Shown here one piece after another: positions 1 through 5,344 of a stretch of 5,922 bases of DNA. Made by a program: the position numbers and the translations under genes. The notes under the pieces were generated by a model. That model searched no databases and was not told the DNA's origin. It worked only from the letters and a program-made list of their open reading frames with translations. Within the stretch, counting starts at the first letter, position 1; each line of letters starts with the position of its first letter. Source of the DNA: Chloroflexota bacterium (lineage in GTDB: Bacteria > Chloroflexota > Chloroflexia > Thermomicrobiales > UBA6265). Where the stretch lies: positions 1 to 5,922 of the forward strand of contig JAEZJB010000295.1 in the NCBI GenBank assembly GCA_023415845.1, written 5' to 3'.

Positions 1-371
1 ATGCCGGCAATCGCGCGAACATCGGTCCCTGGGGAGTGCTCGCCGACGAATACACCTTCGTCGAAAAGGTCAACCTCCTGGCTGGCGCCCTCGATATGTT
101 CGCGGTCATGTACCCGCAGCTTCAGGAGATCGATTTCCGGACCGACGTGCCGGTGCTTGAAGTCCCTGTCTACGTCATGTTGGGCGAAGCCGAGCTCGCC
201 GGCCGGGCAATCCTCGCCCGAGAGTGGTTCGACCTGCTCCAGGCTCCCCACAAGGAATTGCTGGTGATCGAGAAAGCCGGTCACTCGACCGCGCTCGAAG
301 GCGTCATCGAGTTTCACGACCTGCTGGTCAATGAGATTCTGCCCACCACCTATCCCCCTGGTCGTGGTTGA
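1..371 (+). CDS. Alpha/beta hydrolase (proline iminopeptidase-like), C-terminal part only
   Basis: This is the last 122 codons of a gene that begins left of the window; the reading frame is open from base 3 to the TGA at 369-371. The fragment matches the C-terminal third of alpha/beta hydrolases. It has a stretch reading DFRTDVPVLEVPVYVMLGE, the strand before the acid residue, then AREWFDLLQAPHKELLVIEKAGHS, which carries the catalytic His (about residue 94 of the fragment) in an AGHS context. The nucleophile Ser and lid region would lie upstream and cannot be seen. At the usual catalytic Asp position of such hydrolases (GxxD) this protein has Glu (GEAE, residue 64). The spacing to the following AREWF helix is the same, so the acid is probably a Glu. 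The substrate cannot be told from this part. The GTG at 36 and the ATG at 1 (another frame) are not the real start. The gene converges on the binding-protein gene and shares the hairpin at 445-476. Confidence 0.82.
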   Translation, partial: AGNRANIGPWGVLADEYTFVEKVNLLAGALDMFAVMYPQLQEIDFRTDVPVLEVPVYVMLGEAELAGRAILAREWFDLLQAPHKELLVIEKAGHSTALEGVIEFHDLLVNEILPTTYPPGRG

Positions 372-444
372 CACCATCGTCCCGCTCGCCAGGTGATCTC
401 CCGGGACTCCGCGACATCCATCACGAGCCAGCCCCAAAACGAAA

Positions 445-476
445 CCCGGCCCGGAGGTAAGTCCCTCCGGGCCGGG
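445..476 (-). terminator. Strong rho-independent terminator between convergent genes
   Basis: A perfect 13-bp GC-rich stem (445-457 pairs with 464-476) encloses a 6-nt loop. Read on the minus strand, the stem is followed by TTTCGTTTT, a broken T-tract, so it best serves the solute-binding gene whose stop codon lies 26 bases before the hairpin. On the plus strand the stem is followed by CGTTCAC with no T-tract. It may still slow transcription from the hydrolase gene, but less convincingly. Confidence 0.85.
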
Positions 477-501
477 CGTTCACACCGCTGTTGGCAGCAA
501 T

Positions 502-2319
502 CTACGCCAGCGTGCGGCCGCTCCGTGCCGACTTCGCCGCGTCGTAGACATCCTGGTGCGCCTGCACGAACTGGGCCAGGCCCATCGCCTCCAGCTGCGC
601 CAGGTAGTTCTCCCACTCCGCCTCGATATCGATCTGGCCGGTCGCGCCCCGGGCAAACGTTTCGTCCACCAGCGCCTCGATCGTCGGCGTGACCTCGGCC
701 ACGAACTGGGCCTGGTCCTCCGAGAAGTAGAGCGGTGGCAACGCCATGTCGTCCGGCTGCTTGTACGGCAGGTAATTCTCGTTCGTCTGGTTGAACAGAA
801 TCACTTCGATGTCGGTGTCGGCAATTTCCTGCGGCACATACTGGCCAAGCCGGTAATTGTTCGACCGGAACGACGGGCCAAGCTGCGACCAGTGGGCATT
901 CTGCAACGGCACGTTCGCGATATCGGTGATCGACCGCCAGATCGCCTGCTCGCCGTTGATCCCGAGGTCACCCTCGTTCGCCCAGTCCCAGTCACGACCC
1001 TTCACGCCATGAATCGAGCGGGTGGTCGCTTCGATGTGACCCAGCGCATCACCCCACTTGAAGGCCAGTTCCGGATCAGACGCATTGTTGGTGATGATGA
1101 AGTTGCCGTTCGAGGACGACGCGTACGGGTTGAACCCGGCAAATCGCACGCCACCCGGACCTTCGAGCGGTGCCAGGGTGGTGTATTCCGCCCACAGGCC
1201 AACGCCCTCGGGATCATAGGAGCTGAACTCGCCAAACCAGCCGGCCGGCACCGACCCGATCCGGGCCGTATCCGTTCCTTCGCCATCACCGATGGCCCGC
1301 AGTTGGTCACGGTCGCGCGTGAACATCTCCGGATCGAGCAACCCCTCGGCCGAGAGGGAAGCGAGGAACTTGATCCCTTCTTTCCACTCGTCCTGCGCGT
1401 AGATCGGCGTCACCTGACCATCACGCACGATCAGGCGCAGCTTGTTGCCCGGGTGATAGATGAACGAGTTCATGAAGTACTCGTCCGGATTACCGTGCCA
1501 GATCACCGACGAACCGGTCAGCGGCAGTTCGTCCGCCGAACCCGTGCCATTGGGATCACCGGCCAGGAACTGGCGCAGGACCTCGGCATACGCATCGGTG
1601 GTCGTCGGGGTCTCGAGGCCGAGCCCATCCATCCATGCTTGGTTGATCCACAGCTTCTGCGACATCGAGCAGTGGAAGCAGTCATTGATCTGCGGCAGGG
1701 CGTAGATCTTGCCATCCGAAGCGGTGGCCGCGATCTGGGCGGAGGGATATTCCGCCCATGCCCGCTTGGTGAACACCCCATGCGCTTCCACCAGGTCGTT
1801 GAGCGCCAGGAAGACCCCCTGCTGGCCATAGATCTGGGTCAGGGTCGGGGATGTATTGAACCCCATGATGATGTCCGGATAGTCACCGCTGGCCAGGCGC
1901 AGGCTCAACGATGCGTCACGCTCGGCCTGGGTGGAACCAGGCACGATCTCCCACTCGATGTGGACCCCGGTCTGCTCTTCGAGCCACTGGGTGAACTCGT
2001 TGGTCGCAAAATCCTCGACCGAGGCGTTCGAGGGCGCCAGCACCCGCAACGTCGCACCATCGTCGGAAAGCCGCGGCACGGTCGCCATCGGTTCGTTCAC
2101 GGTCGGGTCGACCATCGCCCCGGCCGATGCCTCGGGTGATGCATCCTGGGCACCGGCCCCAAACTGCATCCCCAACCCGGCGGCCGCGCCTGCCACGGCC
2201 GCCCCCTGCACCATCTGGCGCCGCGTAATCCGGGCCCGCCGGGCACTGGCGACGCGGGACACCTCGTCGCAATCCACGCACCCAAATAGTTCGTTCTCGT
2301 GCTCATCGAACGTGGTCAT
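502..2319 (-). CDS. Tat-exported ABC transporter solute-binding protein (family 1, sugar type)
   Basis: A 605-residue extracellular binding protein of the COG1653-like family (LplA/YtcQ-type size), which would capture a sugar or oligosaccharide outside the membrane and hand it to an ABC permease. The ATG at 2319 is chosen over the longer open frame because AGGAG lies 7 bases upstream. Residues 30-58 form a Tat signal: twin-arginine TRRQMVQ at 32-38, then an Ala/Gly-rich hydrophobic core, with probable cleavage near AGA-QD at 57-58. An Ala/Ser/Pro/Glu-rich linker follows. The mature part has family hallmarks: a first strand near LRVLAPSN (91-98), EEQTGVHIEWEIVPG (114-128), LRLASGDYPDIIMGF (140-154), DGKIYALPQ (202-210) and LWINQAWMDGLGL (223-235). 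Oddities are a 31-residue hydrophilic extension before the Tat motif with CVDC at 14-17, and CFHC at 214-217. No permease or ATPase genes are in the window. The specific sugar is unknown. Confidence 0.9.
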   Translation of the reverse strand: MTTFDEHENELFGCVDCDEVSRVASARRARITRRQMVQGAAVAGAAAGLGMQFGAGAQDASPEASAGAMVDPTVNEPMATVPRLSDDGATLRVLAPSNASVEDFATNEFTQWLEEQTGVHIEWEIVPGSTQAERDASLSLRLASGDYPDIIMGFNTSPTLTQIYGQQGVFLALNDLVEAHGVFTKRAWAEYPSAQIAATASDGKIYALPQINDCFHCSMSQKLWINQAWMDGLGLETPTTTDAYAEVLRQFLAGDPNGTGSADELPLTGSSVIWHGNPDEYFMNSFIYHPGNKLRLIVRDGQVTPIYAQDEWKEGIKFLASLSAEGLLDPEMFTRDRDQLRAIGDGEGTDTARIGSVPAGWFGEFSSYDPEGVGLWAEYTTLAPLEGPGGVRFAGFNPYASSSNGNFIITNNASDPELAFKWGDALGHIEATTRSIHGVKGRDWDWANEGDLGINGEQAIWRSITDIANVPLQNAHWSQLGPSFRSNNYRLGQYVPQEIADTDIEVILFNQTNENYLPYKQPDDMALPPLYFSEDQAQFVAEVTPTIEALVDETFARGATGQIDIEAEWENYLAQLEAMGLAQFVQAHQDVYDAAKSARSGRTLA

Positions 2320-2326
2320 ACCGATA

Positions 2327-2331
2327 CTCCT
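2327..2331 (-). promoter_or_regulatory. Ribosome binding site of the solute-binding protein gene
   Basis: On the minus strand AGGAG is followed by 7 bases (TATCGGT) and the ATG at 2319-2317. This decides the start: the open frame continues 40 codons further upstream, but that part is Arg-rich, has no export signal and no ribosome site. Confidence 0.8.
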
Positions 2332-2473
2332 GCGTGAACGATGACGTCTGCCGAAGTGACCCCAAACCCGAACTTCACCTGTGCCCTGTCGGTCGAGTCC
2401 CGTAAGGTCCGGCAGTCGGCCCAACCCGGTTGGCAACACGACCGCTCACCTTGTGGGGAGTCCCTGATCGGAT

Positions 2474-2485
2474 ACTGTATACAGT
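2474..2485. promoter_or_regulatory. Perfect 12-bp palindrome ACTGTATACAGT, candidate operator
   Basis: The bases read identically on both strands around a GTATAC core. It lies in the divergent region between the solute-binding protein (-) and qng1 (+) genes. Palindromes with a GTATAC core are common targets of GntR-type and similar dimeric repressors, which often control sugar-transport genes. The assignment to a regulator is inference, since no regulator gene for it is present here. Confidence 0.5.
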
Positions 2486-2488
2486 TAG

Positions 2489-2503
2489 GTTCGTTGCACG
2501 AAC
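2489..2503. promoter_or_regulatory. Inverted repeat GTTCGT-TGC-ACGAAC, candidate second operator
   Basis: Six-base perfect arms flank a 3-base centre, beginning 3 bases after the neighbouring palindrome. Its right arm ends two bases before the TAAAAT hexamer at 2506-2511, so a bound protein would cover the spacer of the rightward promoter. Its sequence differs from the 2474 palindrome, so the two may bind different proteins. No regulator is identified. Confidence 0.45.
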
Positions 2504-2505
2504 GG

Positions 2506-2511
2506 TAAAAT
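2506..2511 (+). promoter_or_regulatory. Candidate -10 hexamer (TAAAAT) for rightward transcription of qng1
   Basis: TAAAAT differs at one position from the TATAAT consensus and stands out in GC-rich surroundings. No good -35 box is visible at 16-18 bases upstream; those positions fall within or beside the operator-like palindromes, as in activator-dependent or repressed promoters. If used, it would give a leader of about 110 nt before the qng1 ATG at 2630. In this leader I see no preQ1-riboswitch-like sequence, terminator or convincing small gene. Confidence 0.4.
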
Positions 2512-2629
2512 GCGCCGTGACCAGTGTCAAGGGGTGCCTCCCGTCAACCGAATCCGGCGCTCCACCCGTTTCCGCCATCTTCTCCTGCCTGCGCTCCCCG
2601 GGTTCTCCCCGCTACCCGAAAGACGCTCC

Positions 2630-3670
2630 ATGCTTACCCCGACCGTTATTACCCCCGACCCCCTTCAAGTGCTCGCGTCAACCGCCGAGGTCGTCTCCGC
2701 AATGACGTCGGTGGAGATCGACCAGCAGGCCATCGTGCAACTGGCTGGCCAGATCCTGGGCCACCATGTCCCACCTCCGGTCTGGGACAGCGAAACCCAC
2801 TTCACCACCACCGGCCCCGCCGCCATCGAACAGGTCGCTGGCTGGACCTTTGCCCTTGATGCCCTCAATTTCTGCTTCTGGGCCCAGGGCGACGATCCCA
2901 ACCATCGCTGGCGAATCTCCTCGGGTGGTGAAGTCCACGACGGCTACATGGCACTCGCCATCGCCTTGCGCGACGCGGCCCGCTCCGGCATCCCGGTCTG
3001 GAGTCCCGTCTGGATGGCAGAGGTCACCAGCGCCGACCTCCGGCGCCTCTTCATGCCCGTCCCCGGGTCGGACACCATCCCCTTGCTGGCAACCCGAGTC
3101 GATCACCTCAACGAGCTTGGCCACGCCATGCTCCGGGCCTTTCCCGGTCACCGGCCATTCAGCGACCTGATCGCCGCGGCCGGCAACTCCGCACCCCGAA
3201 TTGCTGGCCTCGCCATCGCGCTCGCCCGGTCATTCGATGATGTCGCGACCTGGACCTCCCCCCTCGACGGCGCATCCCATCTGGTGCGTTTCCACAAGCG
3301 CGCCCAGATCCTCGCCTCCGATCTGGCGGGCGCCCTCGCCCCACATGGTCTGACCCTGACCGAACGAGACCAGCTCACCGCGTTCGCCGATTACAAGGTG
3401 CCGCAGGTGCTTCGCCAGCTCGGCATCCTCCGGTACACGCCGGATCTTGCCGACCGCATCCATCGCTTCGACCGCCTCGCTCCTGGCAGTCGCGAAGAGG
3501 TCGAAATTCGTGCCGCCACCATCTGGGCCTGCGAATGGCTCCGCCAGGCGCTTTCCGGGGCCACCACCCCCTACACCGCTTCGGACGTCGACTGGCTGCT
3601 CTGGAACCAGGGGCAATCCCTCCCTTCCGGTTCCGAGCCCTACCACCGCACGGTGACACCCTTCTATTGA
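2630..3670 (+). CDS. qng1: Queuosine salvage protein, queuosine 5'-phosphate N-glycohydrolase (DUF2419/Qng1)
   Basis: A 346-residue protein of the Qng1/DUF2419 family (human C9orf64; a Sphaerobacter thermophilus member has been studied structurally). The family releases queuine base from queuosine 5'-monophosphate, so that the base can be re-inserted into tRNA at position 34. Visible family segments, in order, are DPLQVLASTAEVV (10-22), VWDSETHFTTTG (51-62), ALNFCFW (78-84), FHKRAQILASDL (221-232), AFADYKVPQVLRQLG (251-265, with an invariant-looking Asp254), EIRAATIWACEWL (292-304), DVDWLLWNQG (319-328) and the terminal PYHRTVTPFY. The ATG at 2630 is preferred because the DPLxVLAST segment begins at residue 10 and the length fits the family. 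The ATG at 2702 would cut that segment off, and the one at 2510 overlaps the -10 hexamer. The ribosome site is weak (GAAAG about 8 bases upstream). The gene appears to stand alone: no tgt, queuine transporter or other queuosine gene is in the window. Family assignment is firm; activity is inferred. Confidence 0.9.
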   Translation: MLTPTVITPDPLQVLASTAEVVSAMTSVEIDQQAIVQLAGQILGHHVPPPVWDSETHFTTTGPAAIEQVAGWTFALDALNFCFWAQGDDPNHRWRISSGGEVHDGYMALAIALRDAARSGIPVWSPVWMAEVTSADLRRLFMPVPGSDTIPLLATRVDHLNELGHAMLRAFPGHRPFSDLIAAAGNSAPRIAGLAIALARSFDDVATWTSPLDGASHLVRFHKRAQILASDLAGALAPHGLTLTERDQLTAFADYKVPQVLRQLGILRYTPDLADRIHRFDRLAPGSREEVEIRAATIWACEWLRQALSGATTPYTASDVDWLLWNQGQSLPSGSEPYHRTVTPFY

Positions 3671-3718
3671 GGAACTCTCCGGTGATGACCGAGGGGAACG
3701 ATGTTGTCACAGCCTTTT

Positions 3719-3734
3719 CCGGTCGTGTGACCGG
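3719..3734 (+). terminator. Weak hairpin after qng1, possible terminator
   Basis: CCGGT at 3719-3723 pairs with ACCGG at 3730-3734 around a 6-nt loop, about 50 bases after the qng1 stop. There is no T-tract after it (GTGCCGTGTATT follows). It is the only hairpin near the gene end that could stop transcription before the origin-like region, and it is not strong. Confidence 0.25.
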
Positions 3735-3740
3735 TGCCGT

Positions 3741-3780
3741 GTATTAACACGTAAGAAGATGGAGAGAAAACCGTCTTAAC
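3741..3780. other. AT-rich stretch left of the DnaA boxes, possible DNA-unwinding element
   Basis: By direct count 25 of 40 bases are A or T, in a window that is otherwise strongly GC-rich. It begins inside the small inverted repeat CGTGT-ATTA-ACACG (3738-3751) and includes a purine run AAGAAGATGGAGAGAAAA. It lies 17 bases before the inverted DnaA box at 3798. Its role in duplex opening is inference from position and composition only. Confidence 0.35.
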
Positions 3781-3797
3781 CGTAGGGGCGTGGAAAC

Positions 3798-4039
3798 TGT
3801 GGATAACCCCGAAAATGGTGATTCCCACGCACGAAACTTCCCCATCGTCACCTGGGGAAAACTGGCTGGTAACTCCTGAGTTGTTCTTTGCCACCGGAAA
3901 CACACCTGTGCCAATCCCCGTCGGCCAGTCCCAACTCTCCCCAGTTCTCCCGCCCATTTTCCACGAGATATCCCACCCGGTTTTCCACGTTGTCCACAAT
4001 CCCCAAAAGTTATCCACATCTTTGACAGGAGTTTCCACA
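3798..4039. other. oriC: Putative replication origin (oriC-like DnaA-box cluster)
   Basis: Six DnaA-box sequences (consensus TTWTNCACA) lie in a 544-bp gene-free gap. On the minus strand there is a perfect TTATCCACA at 3798-3806. On the plus strand there is TTTTCCACG at 3957-3965 and again at 3981-3989, TTGTCCACA at 3990-3998, a perfect TTATCCACA at 4010-4018, and GTTTCCACA at 4031-4039. The box starts are 24, 9, 20 and 21 bases apart, so several sit about two helical turns apart on one face. Two of the boxes abut exactly. Further near matches such as TGGGGAAAA at 3853-3861 fill the interval. Such density of same-strand boxes in non-coding DNA is typical of bacterial origins, and known origins lie in intergenic gaps like this. 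dnaA, dnaN, rpmH and parAB are not in the window, so it could be a dnaA-distant chromosomal origin, the origin of a second replicon, or a DnaA-titration site. Confidence 0.72.
3957..4039 (+). repeat. Core array of five same-orientation DnaA boxes
   Basis: This is the dense part of the origin-like region: box starts at 3957, 3981, 3990, 4010 and 4031, all reading TTxTCCAC(A/G) or GTTTCCACA on the plus strand. Only the box at 4010 is a perfect match; the others have one mismatch to TTWTNCACA. Graded affinity with one strong and several weak boxes is the usual plan in origins where DnaA-ATP assembles a filament. Confidence 0.75.
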
Positions 4040-4103
4040 GTTGTACGTTCACCCTTGACAACCTGGCAACCCGGTGTCGTTTTAGTGTCACGAGCCAGAA
4101 AAC

Positions 4104-4130
4104 CCCATGGATATGGGAAAAATGCCCATA
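4104..4130. promoter_or_regulatory. Overlapping inverted repeats, candidate CsoR operator
   Basis: CCCAT-GGAT-ATGGG (4104-4117) overlaps TATGGG-AAAAATG-CCCATA (4112-4130), so an ATGGG half-site is shared by two inverted repeats. CsoR-type repressors generally bind pseudo-palindromes with runs of C and G flanked by T/A, often upstream of their own gene. The site is 85-110 bases before the csoR start. A TTGACA -35-like hexamer lies further up at 4055-4060, but no clear -10 is seen at normal spacing. The regulatory role is inference. Confidence 0.4.
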
Positions 4131-4200
4131 ACTCCCCTGTTGGACGGTGTTCGCTGGTCACAACTGGCGGCATACTGTCACCAGCGTTGTCATCCGCTCC

Positions 4201-4205
4201 AGGAG
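4201..4205 (+). promoter_or_regulatory. Ribosome binding site of csoR
   Basis: AGGAG followed by 9 bases and the ATG at 4215. It favours this start over the in-frame ATG at 4107, which lies within the operator-like repeats and lacks a ribosome site. Confidence 0.75.
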
Positions 4206-4214
4206 CCGTTCCTC

Positions 4215-4574
4215 ATGACCCAGTCCACACCCGCCACCGATACGCCCAACTGCCATGCCCCTCAGTCGCCCCTCGATGCCGGGGAGTTCCAGGGCCACTC
4301 CTACCATCAGGACAAGGCGAAGATCACCGCCCGCCTCAAACGCATCGAGGGCCAGGTGCGTGGCATCTCGCGGATGGTCGATGAGGAGCAGTACTGCATC
4401 GATATCCTCACGCAGATCTCGGCCGTCACGGCCTCCCTGCGATCGGTGGGCATGCTGGTGCTGGAAGATCACATTCGGGGCTGTGTGATGAATGTCGATC
4501 CCGACCGCCGCGAAGACACGCTGGTCGAGCTGAACCAGGCCATCGAGCGATTTGTCCGCAGCGTCGGTAATTAG
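4215..4574 (+). CDS. csoR: CsoR/DUF156-family copper-sensing transcriptional repressor
   Basis: A 119-residue all-helical DNA-binding protein of the CsoR/RcnR family. In the apo form the tetramer represses copper-efflux genes, and Cu(I) binding releases it. The helix-1 signature KITARLKRIEGQVRGISRMV (36-55) is clear. The copper ligands of CsoR are all present with exact spacing: Cys61 in YCIDILTQ, then His86 and Cys90 in EDHIRGC. The 25-residue gap Cys to His and His-x3-Cys match Mycobacterium CsoR Cys36/His61/Cys65. This pattern argues for copper rather than nickel (RcnR), formaldehyde (FrmR) or persulfide (CstR, which lacks the His). The 25 or so residues before the core are a variable tail with an extra Cys13-His14. 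A terminator follows at 4592, and no copper ATPase, chaperone or other target gene adjoins it, so its targets are elsewhere or it represses only itself. Confidence 0.9.
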   Translation: MTQSTPATDTPNCHAPQSPLDAGEFQGHSYHQDKAKITARLKRIEGQVRGISRMVDEEQYCIDILTQISAVTASLRSVGMLVLEDHIRGCVMNVDPDRREDTLVELNQAIERFVRSVGN

Positions 4575-4591
4575 TGCGCTCGGCGAACTTG

Positions 4592-4614
4592 ATCCGTAAT
4601 ATGACGGATTTTTT
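4592..4614 (+). terminator. Rho-independent terminator of csoR
   Basis: ATCCGT at 4592-4597 pairs with ACGGAT at 4604-4609 around a 6-nt loop (AATATG), followed directly by a run of Ts to 4614 and then GTTT. It starts 17 bases after the csoR stop codon and indicates a single-gene transcript. Confidence 0.85.
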
Positions 4615-4618
4615 GTTT

Positions 4619-4940
4619 CCAACGTTGAATTTGCCTGAAGCAGGCCGTACCGTGAGGTCATGCAGCGGAAGCGTTCACGCGCGCTGCCCGGGACAGGTCC
4701 ACCGGTCTGGTGGCGGGTCTGCCATCGTCGCGAAGCTTAGGGGTAGGCACTAGCGAACGAATGGTCAAGGGTCAGGTGCGCACGCTTGTCGCCTGTGGAA
4801 GTTCCAGAGCCTCGGCGCATCACAACGTTCGATTCATCACACCTTTGGTTGGCACCTTCCATTGCTGGGGATGATGAGGTGGTGATCGGGAAACCGAACC
4901 TCCTTGGTCTGTTGTGCTTCCAATCTGGTCCGTGGAACGC
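4619..4940. other. Gap without a recognisable gene
   Basis: About 320 bases between the csoR terminator and the ribosome site of the next small gene. Open frames here on either strand lack ribosome sites and family features. Small hairpins are present: GCCTG-AAG-CAGGC (4633-4645), and GCAGCG (4662-4667) pairing with CGCTGC (4682-4687) around an inner GCGT/ACGC stem. A GTTCGATTC at 4826-4834 recalls a tRNA T-loop but has no pairing stem. I see no convincing promoter. Confidence 0.5.
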
Positions 4941-4957
4941 GGAGAAGGAATGGCACC

Positions 4958-5215
4958 ATGATGATTCCAGCCTATATGCAACCGGTGGCGTATCACCGCG
5001 ATCATGCCTATCGACTCCTGCTCCAGAACGAGGCTGGCGCCTGGTTCCTCTGGCAGGGTGATGCGATGAGCAGGCTGCAGGAAATTGATCACACTCTGGC
5101 GCGCTGGATCTACGAGCGCCCGGAAATCTATCCAATGCCAGGCCCGGCAATGTGGTTCGACGTGTCGGACCTCCCCGTAGCCGATCCTGGCCTCCACACC
5201 ATCGTGGGTGATTGA
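4958..5215 (+). CDS. Small hypothetical protein, 85 residues
   Basis: I do not recognise a family. The gene looks real: AAGGA at 4945-4949 is 8 bases before the ATG at 4958 (a second ATG follows directly at 4961), and the frame is clean to TGA at 5213. The predicted protein is soluble and rich in aromatic residues (four Trp and five Tyr). The N-terminal half reads AYRLLLQNEAGAWFLWQGDAMSRLQEID, which suggests a short beta-hairpin followed by a helix, and a Pro-rich middle (ERPEIYPMPGPAMWFDVSDLP) follows. There is no signal peptide, membrane segment, Cys or metal motif. The in-frame GTG at 4904 would add 18 residues but has no ribosome site. A hairpin follows 40 bases after the stop. It is probably a lineage-specific protein. 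Confidence 0.6.
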   Translation: MMIPAYMQPVAYHRDHAYRLLLQNEAGAWFLWQGDAMSRLQEIDHTLARWIYERPEIYPMPGPAMWFDVSDLPVADPGLHTIVGD

Positions 5216-5254
5216 TCGCGAAATCCTGCCATTTCCAACTCAGGACCAGTGAGC

Positions 5255-5283
5255 ACCGGCCGGGGGAAGTCAACCCGGCCGGT
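5255..5283 (+). terminator. GC-rich hairpin between the small gene and the EEP gene
   Basis: A perfect 10-bp stem (ACCGGCCGGG at 5255-5264 with CCCGGCCGGT at 5274-5283) has a 9-nt loop. No T-tract follows on the plus strand (ATGCTGTGT), and on the minus strand the next bases are GCTCACTGG. It may be a terminator of the small gene that works without a T-tract, or a leader structure for the next gene, which starts 61 bases later. Confidence 0.5.
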
Positions 5284-5344
5284 ATGCTGTGTCCCTGGCG
5301 TGAAAGGTGCCGTCACCGACGGTGCGGCAGGGAGTGGGAGCGGC

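Noticed and set aside
556..2139. Open frame of 527 codons on the plus strand
   Set aside because: It is fully antisense to the solute-binding protein gene, is rich in Arg, Val and Gly as expected for a shadow in GC-rich DNA, and has no ribosome site or family motif.
2512..2629. preQ1 riboswitch in the qng1 leader
   Set aside because: It would make biological sense, but I find no matching short stem with an A-rich tail; the leader is pyrimidine-rich with no stable hairpin near the start codon.
2510..2629. Forty-codon upstream extension of qng1
   Set aside because: The ATG at 2510 lies in the -10 hexamer and the added residues are Arg/Pro-rich and unlike the family, which begins near DPLxVLAST.
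4022..4060. Two TTGACA hexamers as -35 boxes for csoR
   Set aside because: They match the -35 consensus exactly, but no acceptable -10 lies at 16-18 bases from either, so no complete promoter can be claimed.
3664..4173. Open frame of 169 codons on the minus strand across the gap after qng1
   Set aside because: It covers the DnaA-box array, is rich in Trp, Thr and Gly because of the repeated TGG/CCA content, and lacks a ribosome site and known motifs.
4158..4661. Open frame of 167 codons on the minus strand
   Set aside because: It is antisense to csoR, whose metal ligands and helix signature are unmistakable, and it runs through the csoR terminator.
4820..4840. Possible tRNA T-loop (GTTCGATTC)
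   Set aside because: The flanking five bases do not pair and no anticodon or acceptor stem can be drawn around it.
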